Shown: in pieces, positions 1 to 5,941 of the stretch
How the letters are laid out: every line of letters starts with the position of its first letter
How positions within the stretch are numbered: position 1 is the first letter of the stretch
Position numbers and translations under genes: made by a program
NCBI GenBank assembly: GCA_944326625.1
Contig: CALVER010000075.1
Coordinates: 1 to 6,903 of the forward strand
DNA from: Candidatus Gastranaerophilales bacterium
GTDB taxonomy: Bacteria > Cyanobacteriota > Vampirovibrionia > Gastranaerophilales > Gastranaerophilaceae
Length of the DNA stretch: 6,903 nucleotides
Direction of reading: 5' to 3'
Notes under the pieces: generated by a model
What the model was told of the DNA's origin: nothing
The model's database searches: none
The model's input: the letters and a program-made list of their open reading frames with translations, nothing else

Positions 1-311
1 ATGTCGGAACCCGTTGACAAATCCATTAAAACATCCGCGCCGGTTGCCTCAATTATTCTGACTTTTTCAAGCTCCTGTTCAACATTTGAACGTTCCATTG
101 AAGTTCCTATATTGGCGTTAATTTTAACGGTCATCCCCTCGCCCACTGCTGTCGGAATTACGTTTTCGCGGCGGTTGTTTTTCAATATTACAACTCGTCC
201 CTGAGCAACTTTTTCGCGAACAAATTCAGGGGTTACACCTTCTTTTAACGCGATATATTTCATTTCTTCGGTAATATTGCCTTTTTTTGCTTCAATAATT
301 TGTGTTGTCAT
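1..311 (-). CDS. thiC: Phosphomethylpyrimidine synthase ThiC, N-terminal part (cut by window edge)
   Basis: ThiC is the radical-SAM enzyme that rearranges aminoimidazole ribotide into the HMP-phosphate pyrimidine of thiamine. Reading the minus strand from the ATG at 311-309 gives 103 open codons that run off the window. They carry the N-terminal hallmarks of the family: an ITEEMKYIA segment (about residues 13-21), GVTPEFVREKVAQGRVVI (about 25-42), KINANIGTS (about 65-73) and MDLSTGSD near residue 100. The start is set by AGGAG at 325-321, nine bases upstream. The [4Fe-4S] cysteines and the catalytic barrel lie beyond the window, so completeness cannot be judged. It is transcribed divergently from the EF-hand gene. 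The short upstream region shows no TPP riboswitch, which often precedes thiC. Family assignment is from recalled sequence motifs; it is strong. Confidence 0.93.
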   Translation of the reverse strand, partial: MTTQIIEAKKGNITEEMKYIALKEGVTPEFVREKVAQGRVVILKNNRRENVIPTAVGEGMTVKINANIGTSMERSNVEQELEKVRIIEATGADVLMDLSTGSD

Positions 312-335
312 AGTTTCTCTCTCCTGTTGTTTTTT

Positions 336-341
336 ATTATA
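336..341 (-). promoter_or_regulatory. thiC -10 element
   Basis: On the minus strand this is a perfect TATAAT, 24 nt upstream of the thiC ATG. It predicts a transcript start near 329 and a leader of only about 18 nt, just enough for the AGGAG at 325-321. No good -35 hexamer sits 16-18 bp upstream. Instead, the palindrome at 361-378 occupies the place where an activator overlapping -35 would bind. The promoter is inferred from sequence only. Confidence 0.6.
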
Positions 342-360
342 ACATCAATAAAATTAAGAT

Positions 361-378
361 TTGTAACAAAAATTACAA
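361..378. promoter_or_regulatory. CRP/FNR-family-like (NtcA-like) operator palindrome
   Basis: TTGTAA and TTACAA form a perfect 6-bp inverted repeat around a 6-nt spacer. This gives TGTA-N8-TACA, the geometry of CRP-superfamily sites and the same form as the cyanobacterial NtcA consensus GTA-N8-TAC. Its centre (about 369.5) lies about 41 bp upstream of the predicted thiC transcript start, the classic class II activator position. It also lies upstream of the divergent EF-hand gene. The palindrome is seen directly; the regulator is inferred and not present in the window. Confidence 0.45.
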
Positions 379-446
379 GGTCTGAAATCAGCTCTAATGC
401 AAAAACTTTATTTATATACAAGAGATATAAGAGAGGAGCATTTAAT

Positions 447-713
447 ATGTTAGCGATTACGCAAGGTTTAAACAGAGCGTCATTAAACTCAATGGAACGA
501 TTGACGTTTGATGAGTATGACAAAGACGGTGACGGTGTTATAAGTTTTTCCGAATATAACAATTACGTCGCATTATCAGGCATCAATAAGGTTGGAAACA
601 ATAAAAAGGCTGAAAATAAAGGATTTGATGTGGAACAATTCGATCCGCAGGGCAGTATTAATTTTGAGAGCAACGGAGGTTTTAACGCTAAAAAATTAAA
701 CATTCTTGCATAA
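447..713 (+). CDS. Small single EF-hand (Ca2+-binding) protein, 88 aa
   Basis: The protein contains a textbook 12-residue EF-hand loop at residues 25-36 (DKDGDGVISFSE). Asp occupies loop positions 1, 3 and 5, Gly position 6, Ile position 8 and Glu position 12, and short helices are likely on both sides, so it probably binds one Ca2+. A second region at 65-74 (FDPQGSINFE) resembles a decayed loop lacking two residues. There is no signal peptide, membrane segment or enzymatic domain, so it is probably cytosolic, or exported by a route not visible here. The frame is open further upstream to about 300, but the ATG at 447 is chosen because GAGGAG at 433-438 is well spaced and the upstream codons overlap the thiC promoter. 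Sensor, buffer or structural roles are all possible; none is shown. Confidence 0.82.
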   Translation: MLAITQGLNRASLNSMERLTFDEYDKDGDGVISFSEYNNYVALSGINKVGNNKKAENKGFDVEQFDPQGSINFESNGGFNAKKLNILA

Positions 714-727
714 TTTTTTAAATTATG
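709..727 (+). other. AT-rich hairpin over the EF-hand gene stop codon
   Basis: CATAATTT and AAATTATG form a perfect 8-bp stem with a 3-nt TTT loop, and the TAA stop (711-713) lies in the left arm. It is followed by an A-run rather than a T-run, so it does not look like an intrinsic terminator for the plus strand. It may only protect the mRNA end, or be chance in AT-rich sequence. Confidence 0.3.
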
Positions 728-757
728 TAAAAAATTGAATATTTTATTAAAGTTTTT

Positions 758-810
758 AAATACACATTCCGTAAGTATTCATGTAAGAAGATTATACGGG
801 GTGTGTATTT
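758..810 (+). promoter_or_regulatory. 16-bp hairpin masking the ribosome site of the 46-codon ORF (or terminator/attenuator)
   Basis: The arms 758-773 (AAATACACATTCCGTA) and 795-810 (TACGGGGTGTGTATTT) pair along all 16 positions, two of them G-U, around a 21-nt loop. The only Shine-Dalgarno-like purine tract (GGGG at 798-801) is inside the right arm, and the ATG at 813 starts two bases after the stem. A T-run at 808-812 and A-T pairs at the stem base also resemble an intrinsic terminator of the EF-hand transcript, although a 21-nt loop is long for one. Both readings imply conditional expression of the downstream ORF. Confidence 0.6.
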
Positions 811-812
811 TT

Positions 813-953
813 ATGAACGAAGATTTTAAAAAAGAGGATGTAATTGTTGAATTAAAAACATTGATTGACACGGCAGAAGAATTCAAGTCTGAAATTGACG
901 CGTATTGCGAATTTATGAAAGGTGTATTTTTGAATACATCAGGTATAAATTAG
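813..953 (+). CDS. Unrecognised acidic small protein, 46 aa
   Basis: I do not recognise this protein. From the ATG at 813 it reads as a short acidic, probably all-helical polypeptide. A charged start (MNEDFKKED) is followed by an amphipathic stretch at about residues 9-38 with one cysteine (C32). There is no signal peptide or membrane segment. The same frame stays open back to a TTG at 735, which would add 26 residues, but those codons run through the hairpin at 758-810 and have no ribosome site, so 813 is preferred. The only Shine-Dalgarno-like tract for 813 lies inside that hairpin. Being a real gene rests on its dense helix-like residue pattern, its ATG and its placement in an otherwise gene-free gap. 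It could be a regulatory small protein or a chance ORF. Confidence 0.5.
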   Translation: MNEDFKKEDVIVELKTLIDTAEEFKSEIDAYCEFMKGVFLNTSGIN

Positions 954-981
954 TCCGATGTGGAATGTTTGCGAGATATTT

Positions 982-1006
982 TTTTCATAAATTGTATTTA
1001 TGAAAA
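982..1006. promoter_or_regulatory. 25-bp palindrome spanning the flavoprotein start codon
   Basis: An 11-bp perfect inverted repeat with a TGT centre has arms 982-992 (TTTTCATAAAT) and 996-1006. The ATG at 1000-1002 is in the right arm, and the CATAAA at 986-991 in the left arm resembles a -10 hexamer eight bases before the ATG. No Shine-Dalgarno precedes the gene. It could be an operator at a leaderless promoter, or, if transcription starts further upstream, an RNA hairpin hiding the start codon. Confidence 0.5.
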
Positions 1007-2361
1007 TTGTAATACTCGGCGGGGTTGCTGCCGGCGCAAAAGCAGCAGCCAAAGCGCGCAGACTTTTGCCTGATGCGGAAATAGATTTATACACGGATGA
1101 TACGCACGTTTCATATTCGGCGTGCGGTCTGCCTTACTATATTCAAGGTAATTTTACCGACTATAAAACGCTACTTGTACGTTCGCCCGAAGAATTTGAG
1201 CAGCAAAACATTCATATACATTTAAGGTCGCGTGCTATTAAAATTTTGCCCGAAGCTAATCAGGTTCTGATACAGGATTTGTCGGAAAACAGGGCATATT
1301 TGGCGGAATACGACAGGCTGGTTATTGCAACAGGCGCAAGACCTGTTATGCCGCCCATAGATAATATTAATTTGAAAAACGTATTTACTGTCCGCCGTAT
1401 TGAGGACGGTATTAAAATCCGTGAAAAAGCCCTGAAGTCGAAGCATGCAACAATTATCGGAAGCGGTTACATCGGAATGGAGCTTCTCGAAGCCTTTGTT
1501 GAATTGGGGCTTAAGGTTACTGTTGTTGAATTTGCGCCGTATATTCTGCCTGTTTTTGATAACGATATTTCAAAGCTTATTCAACAGCAATTGACCGGTA
1601 TTGCTGACGGTAGATTTGAAATTTTGACGTCAGAACTTGTAACTGAACTTTTTTCAAATGATGCGGGTGAGGTTACAGGCTTTAAAACAGGCTCAGGCAA
1701 AGAATTTAACACTGATATGGTTGTAATTTGCACCGGCGTAAAGCCTAACATAGAATTTGCAACGGAAGCAGGCATTGCAATCGGCGAAACCGGCGCCATC
1801 AAGGTTAATAAACACATGTTAACCAATATTTGGAATATCTACGCCTGCGGCGATTGCGCAGAAAAAACACTTCTAATAGACGGTTCAAAAGTCTGGATAC
1901 CGCTCGGCTCCACCGCAAACAAGGAGGGCAGGGCAGCTGCTGTTAACCTTGCCGGCGGCGACGAAGATTTTGAAGGCGTTCTCGGATCTGCCGTTGTAAG
2001 ATGCCTTTCGCTTACCATGTCAATGACGGGCTATACAGAGAAAAAAGCTTTACAGGCAGGTTTTCAGCCCGTATCGGTCAGCGTTACCAAATATGACAGG
2101 ATCGGCTATATGCCTGATGTGAATAATATTACTTTAAAATTAATTGCAGATAAAACGACAGGGCTTTTGTTAGGCGGACAGGCAATAGGCGCCGGCGATG
2201 CGGATAAAAGAATTAATGCCTTGACAGGTGCTTTAATCGGCAGACTCACGGTTGAAGAATTTACAAAAAACGACCTGACATACGCTCCTCCGTTTTCACC
2301 GACTATAGATCCGCTTTTAAACGCTGCGCAGCTTCTTCTTGAAAAAATCAGGAAAGATTAG
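1000..2361 (+). CDS. CoA-disulfide reductase / NADH oxidase-like flavoprotein (pyridine nucleotide-disulfide oxidoreductase)
   Basis: This is a 453-aa cytosolic flavoprotein of the single-cysteine group that includes CoA-disulfide reductase, NADH oxidase and persulfide reductases, with the usual length and no rhodanese tail. Visible elements in order: FAD-binding GGVAAG at 7-12; redox-active C42 in SYSACGLPYY; ATGARP at 110-115; NAD(P)-binding GSGYIG at 154-159 followed by E177 at the end of the next strand, which favours NADH over NADPH; the second FAD motif ACGDCAE with D285; and a C-terminal dimerisation domain from about 330 ending in YAPPFSP, whose tyrosine matches a catalytic tyrosine of CoA-disulfide reductases. 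The substrate (CoA disulfide, persulfide, O2 or polysulfide) cannot be told from sequence. It appears monocistronic, lacks a Shine-Dalgarno, and its 3' end overlaps the convergent oxidoreductase by 14 bp. Confidence 0.85.
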   Translation: MKIVILGGVAAGAKAAAKARRLLPDAEIDLYTDDTHVSYSACGLPYYIQGNFTDYKTLLVRSPEEFEQQNIHIHLRSRAIKILPEANQVLIQDLSENRAYLAEYDRLVIATGARPVMPPIDNINLKNVFTVRRIEDGIKIREKALKSKHATIIGSGYIGMELLEAFVELGLKVTVVEFAPYILPVFDNDISKLIQQQLTGIADGRFEILTSELVTELFSNDAGEVTGFKTGSGKEFNTDMVVICTGVKPNIEFATEAGIAIGETGAIKVNKHMLTNIWNIYACGDCAEKTLLIDGSKVWIPLGSTANKEGRAAAVNLAGGDEDFEGVLGSAVVRCLSLTMSMTGYTEKKALQAGFQPVSVSVTKYDRIGYMPDVNNITLKLIADKTTGLLLGGQAIGAGDADKRINALTGALIGRLTVEEFTKNDLTYAPPFSPTIDPLLNAAQLLLEKIRKD

Positions 2362-3643
2362 ATTTGATATATTTGCTGACGGCTTCGCCCATTGAAAAAC
2401 AGCTTGCCTGCACCCTTAACGCTCCCTGTGCCATATAATCCGCAGACAAACACCTGCCAGCCACAAATAAATTATCAATATCAGCTGACATTAAGCTCTC
2501 TATAGGAAGCTCATAATCCTGCACCATATCAAGCGTGGAGCTGTCTTTTTTATCCGAATGAACGTCAACGGGATAATTCGACACAACAACAGGATGTTCA
2601 AATTTTCTGCCGGATTTTAAATCATCAATTGTATAAACGTATTTCCCCTTAATCCGCCTTGAAACCCTTATCCCGAGCATATCCGCAATGTTTGATATAT
2701 ATGCGTTTTCAAACCCCGGAAAATATATTCTGCAAAATTCCGCCAGCCTGAATATGTTCTTTCTCGCTAACTGCAAGGCTTTTGACATATTTGCAACGTC
2801 CAGAGTCTTTGTGTAATCTATAATTCGCGGGCAATTAAACGCAATTGTAGAGCGCATTCCGGCTACCGTAAATATTTGAAAATAGTTCCTGTCATGGTCT
2901 TTCAGAATACCTTTTGCTACGGCGTCCTCAAACAGCGGACTTAGCGCCCATGTTTTGTCTTTATCCCACGTATAAGCGGTTGATAGGTGTATAAAACCGT
3001 TTATATCCTCTACAGTCGTAACGTTTCTGTCTGTATCATACTCCTTTAACCACTCTGCAAAAAGCGGAACGTCCACTCCACCCATCATAAACCGCAAACT
3101 TACAGGCTGATTTTCATTTTCTCCGTCTAAAAATTCGCAGCCGCAAAGTTTTCCGATTTCACAATTTCCTGTTGCATCAATTATATACTTCGCGTCGATA
3201 GATACCGATAATGTTTTATTGTCCTGTTCTATCGTTTCGTTATATACTGATAACATTTCTTTCGAGATGATTATAGACTTAATCTTACGACCGTCAAGCT
3301 TTACATCACGTATATGGGTATCAAAATACACTTCCACACCGGCTTTTGCCATAAGTGTATCAAGAGCAATTTTTGTAAGTTCCGGATTAAACCAGCCCGG
3401 ATTATTTAGATATGTTGCCTGCCCGCCAATTGAGTGCAATTCAGCGATTAAATCATTGTAAAAATCCGTATTAATTTGGTGTTCGCCGGATTTCATTGCC
3501 GGAACAACAAGCGCAGATGTAATTGTGCCGCCAAGATGTATGTTTTTTTCAATCAATAAAGTCTTTAGCCCTAGCCTGCCTGCCGTATAAGCCGCTGCGC
3601 AACCGGCTGTTCCCCCGCCAATAACGATTACATCGTATTTCAT
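2348..3643 (-). CDS. FAD-dependent oxidoreductase (FAD_oxidored-type), coupled to the MnmD-like gene
   Basis: This 431-aa protein begins with a Rossmann FAD-binding fold: GGGTAG at 9-14, E32 ending the second strand, and a glycine pair at 38-39. An ATG motif follows at 157-159 (IIDATGNCEIG). Near the C-terminus lies NLFVAGRCLSADYMAQGALR (391-410), the closing FAD motif of the broad PF12831-like group. There is no signal peptide or membrane helix. The substrate is not identifiable. Its ATG overlaps the stop of the upstream methyltransferase gene (ATGA, 3643-3640), so the two are very probably co-translated. The gene order matches the methyltransferase-flavin domain order of fused MnmC, which suggests, but does not show, a role in tRNA wobble modification. 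MnmC's own flavin domain belongs to the DAO family, which this sequence does not obviously resemble. Its 3' end overlaps the facing gene. Confidence 0.85.
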   Translation of the reverse strand: MKYDVIVIGGGTAGCAAAYTAGRLGLKTLLIEKNIHLGGTITSALVVPAMKSGEHQINTDFYNDLIAELHSIGGQATYLNNPGWFNPELTKIALDTLMAKAGVEVYFDTHIRDVKLDGRKIKSIIISKEMLSVYNETIEQDNKTLSVSIDAKYIIDATGNCEIGKLCGCEFLDGENENQPVSLRFMMGGVDVPLFAEWLKEYDTDRNVTTVEDINGFIHLSTAYTWDKDKTWALSPLFEDAVAKGILKDHDRNYFQIFTVAGMRSTIAFNCPRIIDYTKTLDVANMSKALQLARKNIFRLAEFCRIYFPGFENAYISNIADMLGIRVSRRIKGKYVYTIDDLKSGRKFEHPVVVSNYPVDVHSDKKDSSTLDMVQDYELPIESLMSADIDNLFVAGRCLSADYMAQGALRVQASCFSMGEAVSKYIKSNLS

Positions 3644-4842
3644 TTTGCACCTCTGAATGTTTTTATAAACTTGGAACTCGACATCAGGCGGCTTTGTGCA
3701 ACCTCTTTTTCATGAGCCGCGATTATAGCCCCGTTATCAAGCGATAATTTTTCGTCCCTGTAAACAATACCCGCTTTTGTTTTTATAAGCCCTAAATCGT
3801 ATTCTGAGAGTCCGTTTTTTATAAGCTCCAATTTTTTAGCGGCTATTGTACCCATAAACTTGTCCTGCTCTTTATTATAAATTTTCCCTGTCCAAAATCC
3901 TGCTTGAATAAATGCGTTTCTGACAGCGGCCGAATTTGAATACGTTAAAATTAATCCGTCATCATCAAGATGCTTGTGAAGCTCTTTAAAAAAGTCAACC
4001 GTCCAAAGGCACGGACACTTTGCAGGGGTAAAAGCATCCAAAAATATGTAATTATACAAATTTTTATCGCTCAAGATAAAATCTCTTGCATCCCCTATTT
4101 TAACGTCTAAATTAAAATCGTTTATTTTCAGGTATTTAGCAGCCTTTTTATAGCTGGTTGATAGATACCTATAATATATATTATGTAAGAAGGCACTTAA
4201 GCGCCGCCAAGGGGTAAATATATACCCCCTGTTCTTATAAAACGCGTATAAACGGCAAATATACGGGTCTAAATATTTGCGATATTTTTTTGAGGTGATT
4301 ATTGAATTGAATTCCTCATCTTCAAAAATTTCAGGATGATTTTTTATTATTTTTTTCAAAAAAATTATATTTATAAATTTATTTAATTTATACTTTGATT
4401 TTGTGTGCTTTGATAAAAGTTTGGAAATTTTTTCGTGCTTAAAATTTATCCTGTTGTGAAATAAATTTTTATTTTCACTCCTTATGAACGGTGATAAATA
4501 TATTAAATTTTTATCCGTATCAATTCCTGTTACGGAAATTTTGCAAAATTTGTTATCGGTACCTATCGTGTCGATAGTAGTATTTAAGGCGGACAATTTT
4601 TTGTCAAAATTTTCGAAAAAATAATTTAAAAAAGATTTTGAATTATAACCGATTCCAAAACAAATATCCAAAATTTTTATTTCGTTATGATTTTTTAAAA
4701 ACGCATCTAAATTAGCAGGCAGGATGAATTTTTCGTAAGCCTCGGATAAAGCGCCGTATGTAGAATGATAGATATCATCGTCTTTCGGACTAAAGAGTCC
4801 CACGGAGCCGTCGTTTGTAAAATATGGGTATAATTCGTACAT
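3640..4842 (-). CDS. mnmD: MnmD/MnmC-N-like tRNA (mnm5s2U34) methyltransferase, DUF752 family, with large insertion
   Basis: Proteins of this family use S-adenosylmethionine to methylate 5-aminomethyl(-2-thio)uridine at tRNA position 34. Evidence: an N-terminal DGSVGLFSPKDDDIYHSTYG (11-30) with the family's D-Y-H-S-x-x-G pattern; SAM motif I DICFGIGYN (59-67); an acidic strand end VTGID (104-108); GDARDF (250-255); and the family signature FLDAFTPAKCPCLW (267-280), matching the LDGFAPAKNPxMW of MnmC. SNSAAVRNAFIQAGF follows (302-316), and a C-terminal YRD segment sits at 361-363. At 400 aa it is much longer than typical MnmD (roughly 230-310). The extra length is mostly a K/N/Y/I-rich stretch at about 109-242 encoded by very AT-rich DNA. 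The gene appears leaderless, with TATAAT six bases before the ATG and no Shine-Dalgarno. It is translationally coupled to the downstream FAD oxidoreductase. Confidence 0.85.
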   Translation of the reverse strand: MYELYPYFTNDGSVGLFSPKDDDIYHSTYGALSEAYEKFILPANLDAFLKNHNEIKILDICFGIGYNSKSFLNYFFENFDKKLSALNTTIDTIGTDNKFCKISVTGIDTDKNLIYLSPFIRSENKNLFHNRINFKHEKISKLLSKHTKSKYKLNKFINIIFLKKIIKNHPEIFEDEEFNSIITSKKYRKYLDPYICRLYAFYKNRGYIFTPWRRLSAFLHNIYYRYLSTSYKKAAKYLKINDFNLDVKIGDARDFILSDKNLYNYIFLDAFTPAKCPCLWTVDFFKELHKHLDDDGLILTYSNSAAVRNAFIQAGFWTGKIYNKEQDKFMGTIAAKKLELIKNGLSEYDLGLIKTKAGIVYRDEKLSLDNGAIIAAHEKEVAQSRLMSSSKFIKTFRGAK

Positions 4843-4848
4843 AATGCA

Positions 4849-4876
4849 ATTATAGCTTTATTTTCAAATAGTTCAA
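4849..4876 (-). promoter_or_regulatory. Leaderless-type promoter of the mnmD-like gene
   Basis: On the minus strand a -35 TTGAAC (4876-4871), a 16-bp spacer and a perfect -10 TATAAT (4854-4849) are followed by just six bases before the ATG at 4842. Transcription should therefore start at or within a base or two of the start codon. The -35 region lies in a tandem 9-bp direct repeat (4863-4871 and 4872-4880, TTCAAATA plus one variable base on the plus strand). ATAAT and ATTAT also flank a 3-nt centre, making a small palindrome at 4841-4853. Confidence 0.7.
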
Positions 4877-4916
4877 ATATGTTAAAAATCTTATTATTAG
4901 CATTTTTTTATGTTTT

Positions 4917-4925
4917 TGGTATAAT
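4917..4925 (+). promoter_or_regulatory. Extended -10 promoter of thrB
   Basis: TGGTATAAT is an extended -10 (TGn plus a perfect TATAAT), ending 17 nt before the thrB ATG. No clear -35 is visible, which is usual for extended -10 promoters. The short leader holds AGAGGA (4933-4938). No threonine leader peptide, T-box or other attenuator fits in so short a leader. Confidence 0.65.
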
Positions 4926-4942
4926 AATTATAAGAGGAAAAT

Positions 4943-5890
4943 ATGAAAATAAGCGTAAAAGTGCCGGCTACAGCGGCAAATATAGGTCCCGGCTTTGATT
5001 GTCTGGGATTGGCACTGCCGATATATAACACAATTACAATAGAGGAAACGGTTTTGCCCGGTACGGGGGTTCAAATTAACGTTATATCCGAAGATGCGGC
5101 GGTCGATGAACTGTCAATCGAACATCTTGCTCTGGACGAAAACAGCCTTGTGTATAAAGCAGTAGAGCTTTTGTATAACTCTATAGGGCAGTCGCCGAGC
5201 GAATTAAAGATAACAATACATTCAAACATCCCGATTGCACGCGGTTTAGGCAGCAGTGCCTCAGTAATTGTCGGCGGTCTGCTTGCTGCAAACGAACTTT
5301 TAGGCAAGCCTGCGGACGAAGCAGCGCTTTTGTCAATTGCAACAGAGGTCGAAGGGCATCCTGATAACATTACTCCCGCTATTGTCGGCGGTCTGGTTAT
5401 TTCATCTCAGGAAGATGACTGCACAATCGTTTACCGCAAACTCAACTGGCCTGAAGAGTGGTCAATAACGGTTTGTATACCTGATTATGAGTTGTCAACC
5501 GACATTTCGCGTTCTGTTCTGCCAAAAGAAGTTCCGATGAAGGATGCAGTATTCAATGCAAAACGCATGGCAATGTTTGTTGATGCAATTAATACAAAAG
5601 ACGCGGAATTAATGAAATTGGCGCTGCAGGACAGACTTCACCAGCCGTACAGAATGAAGCTTGTGCCGGGGCTTGAAAAGATTATGGAAAACTTAAGGCA
5701 TGAAGAAAACGTTCTCGGGTGTGTTTTAAGCGGTGCAGGCCCGTCAATTCTTATTATTTCGCAGAAAAACAACCTTGATAAAATTCATTCAATAGTAAAA
5801 GATACCTGGGCTGACTTGAACGTAAAAGCTATTATAAAAACTCTTCAAATCGAACAAAACGGCGCACAGGTCGTCAATAACGAAGATTAA
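4943..5890 (+). CDS. thrB: Homoserine kinase ThrB
   Basis: ThrB phosphorylates L-homoserine with ATP in the cytosol, giving the substrate of threonine synthase. The 315-aa length and all GHMP-kinase landmarks fit. There is an N-terminal substrate-binding motif VPATAANIGPGFDCLGLAL (7-25); the ATP phosphate-binding loop IARGLGSSAS with G101 to A106; the ThrB-typical EGHPDNITPAIVGG starting at E137, with H139 to N142; and the C-terminal glycine motif LSGAGPS around 262-268. The order and exact form of these motifs separate ThrB from mevalonate, galactose and shikimate GHMP kinases. The start has AGAGGA about four bases upstream. No thrC or hom gene is adjacent; the next gene in the same direction is a ferredoxin 46 bp away. 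It is divergent from the mnmD-like gene. Confidence 0.97.
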   Translation: MKISVKVPATAANIGPGFDCLGLALPIYNTITIEETVLPGTGVQINVISEDAAVDELSIEHLALDENSLVYKAVELLYNSIGQSPSELKITIHSNIPIARGLGSSASVIVGGLLAANELLGKPADEAALLSIATEVEGHPDNITPAIVGGLVISSQEDDCTIVYRKLNWPEEWSITVCIPDYELSTDISRSVLPKEVPMKDAVFNAKRMAMFVDAINTKDAELMKLALQDRLHQPYRMKLVPGLEKIMENLRHEENVLGCVLSGAGPSILIISQKNNLDKIHSIVKDTWADLNVKAIIKTLQIEQNGAQVVNNED

Positions 5891-5922
5891 ACTTTCAGGG
5901 CATAAATTATTCCGCAAAATAG

Positions 5923-5941
5923 TGCATAATTTGTTTATGCA
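5923..5941. promoter_or_regulatory. Palindrome with -10-like CATAAT spanning the ferredoxin start
   Basis: TGCATAA (5923-5929) and TTATGCA (5935-5941) form a perfect 7-bp inverted repeat around TTTGT. The right arm contains the ATG (5937-5939). CATAAT (5925-5930) resembles a -10 hexamer six bases before the ATG, and no Shine-Dalgarno is present. The layout repeats that of the starts at 1000 and 4842. No convincing -35 is visible, so read-through from thrB remains possible. Confidence 0.45.

Noticed and set aside
1..204. Plus-strand 67-codon ORF at the window start
   Set aside because: It is the antisense shadow of thiC, whose minus-strand reading carries clear family motifs.
300..446. Upstream extension of the EF-hand frame to about position 300
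   Set aside because: It would overlap the thiC 5' end and promoter, has no ribosome site, and its residues are unrelated to the EF-hand part. The SD fixes the start at 447.
312..446. TPP riboswitch in front of thiC
   Set aside because: The conserved core sequences are absent and the predicted leader is too short.
735..812. TTG start giving a 72-aa form of the small ORF
   Set aside because: There is no ribosome site, and the added codons are simply the hairpin sequence. The ATG at 813 is more likely.
5071..5370. Minus-strand 99-codon ORF
   Set aside because: It is a shadow of thrB, whose GHMP-kinase motifs lie on the plus strand here.
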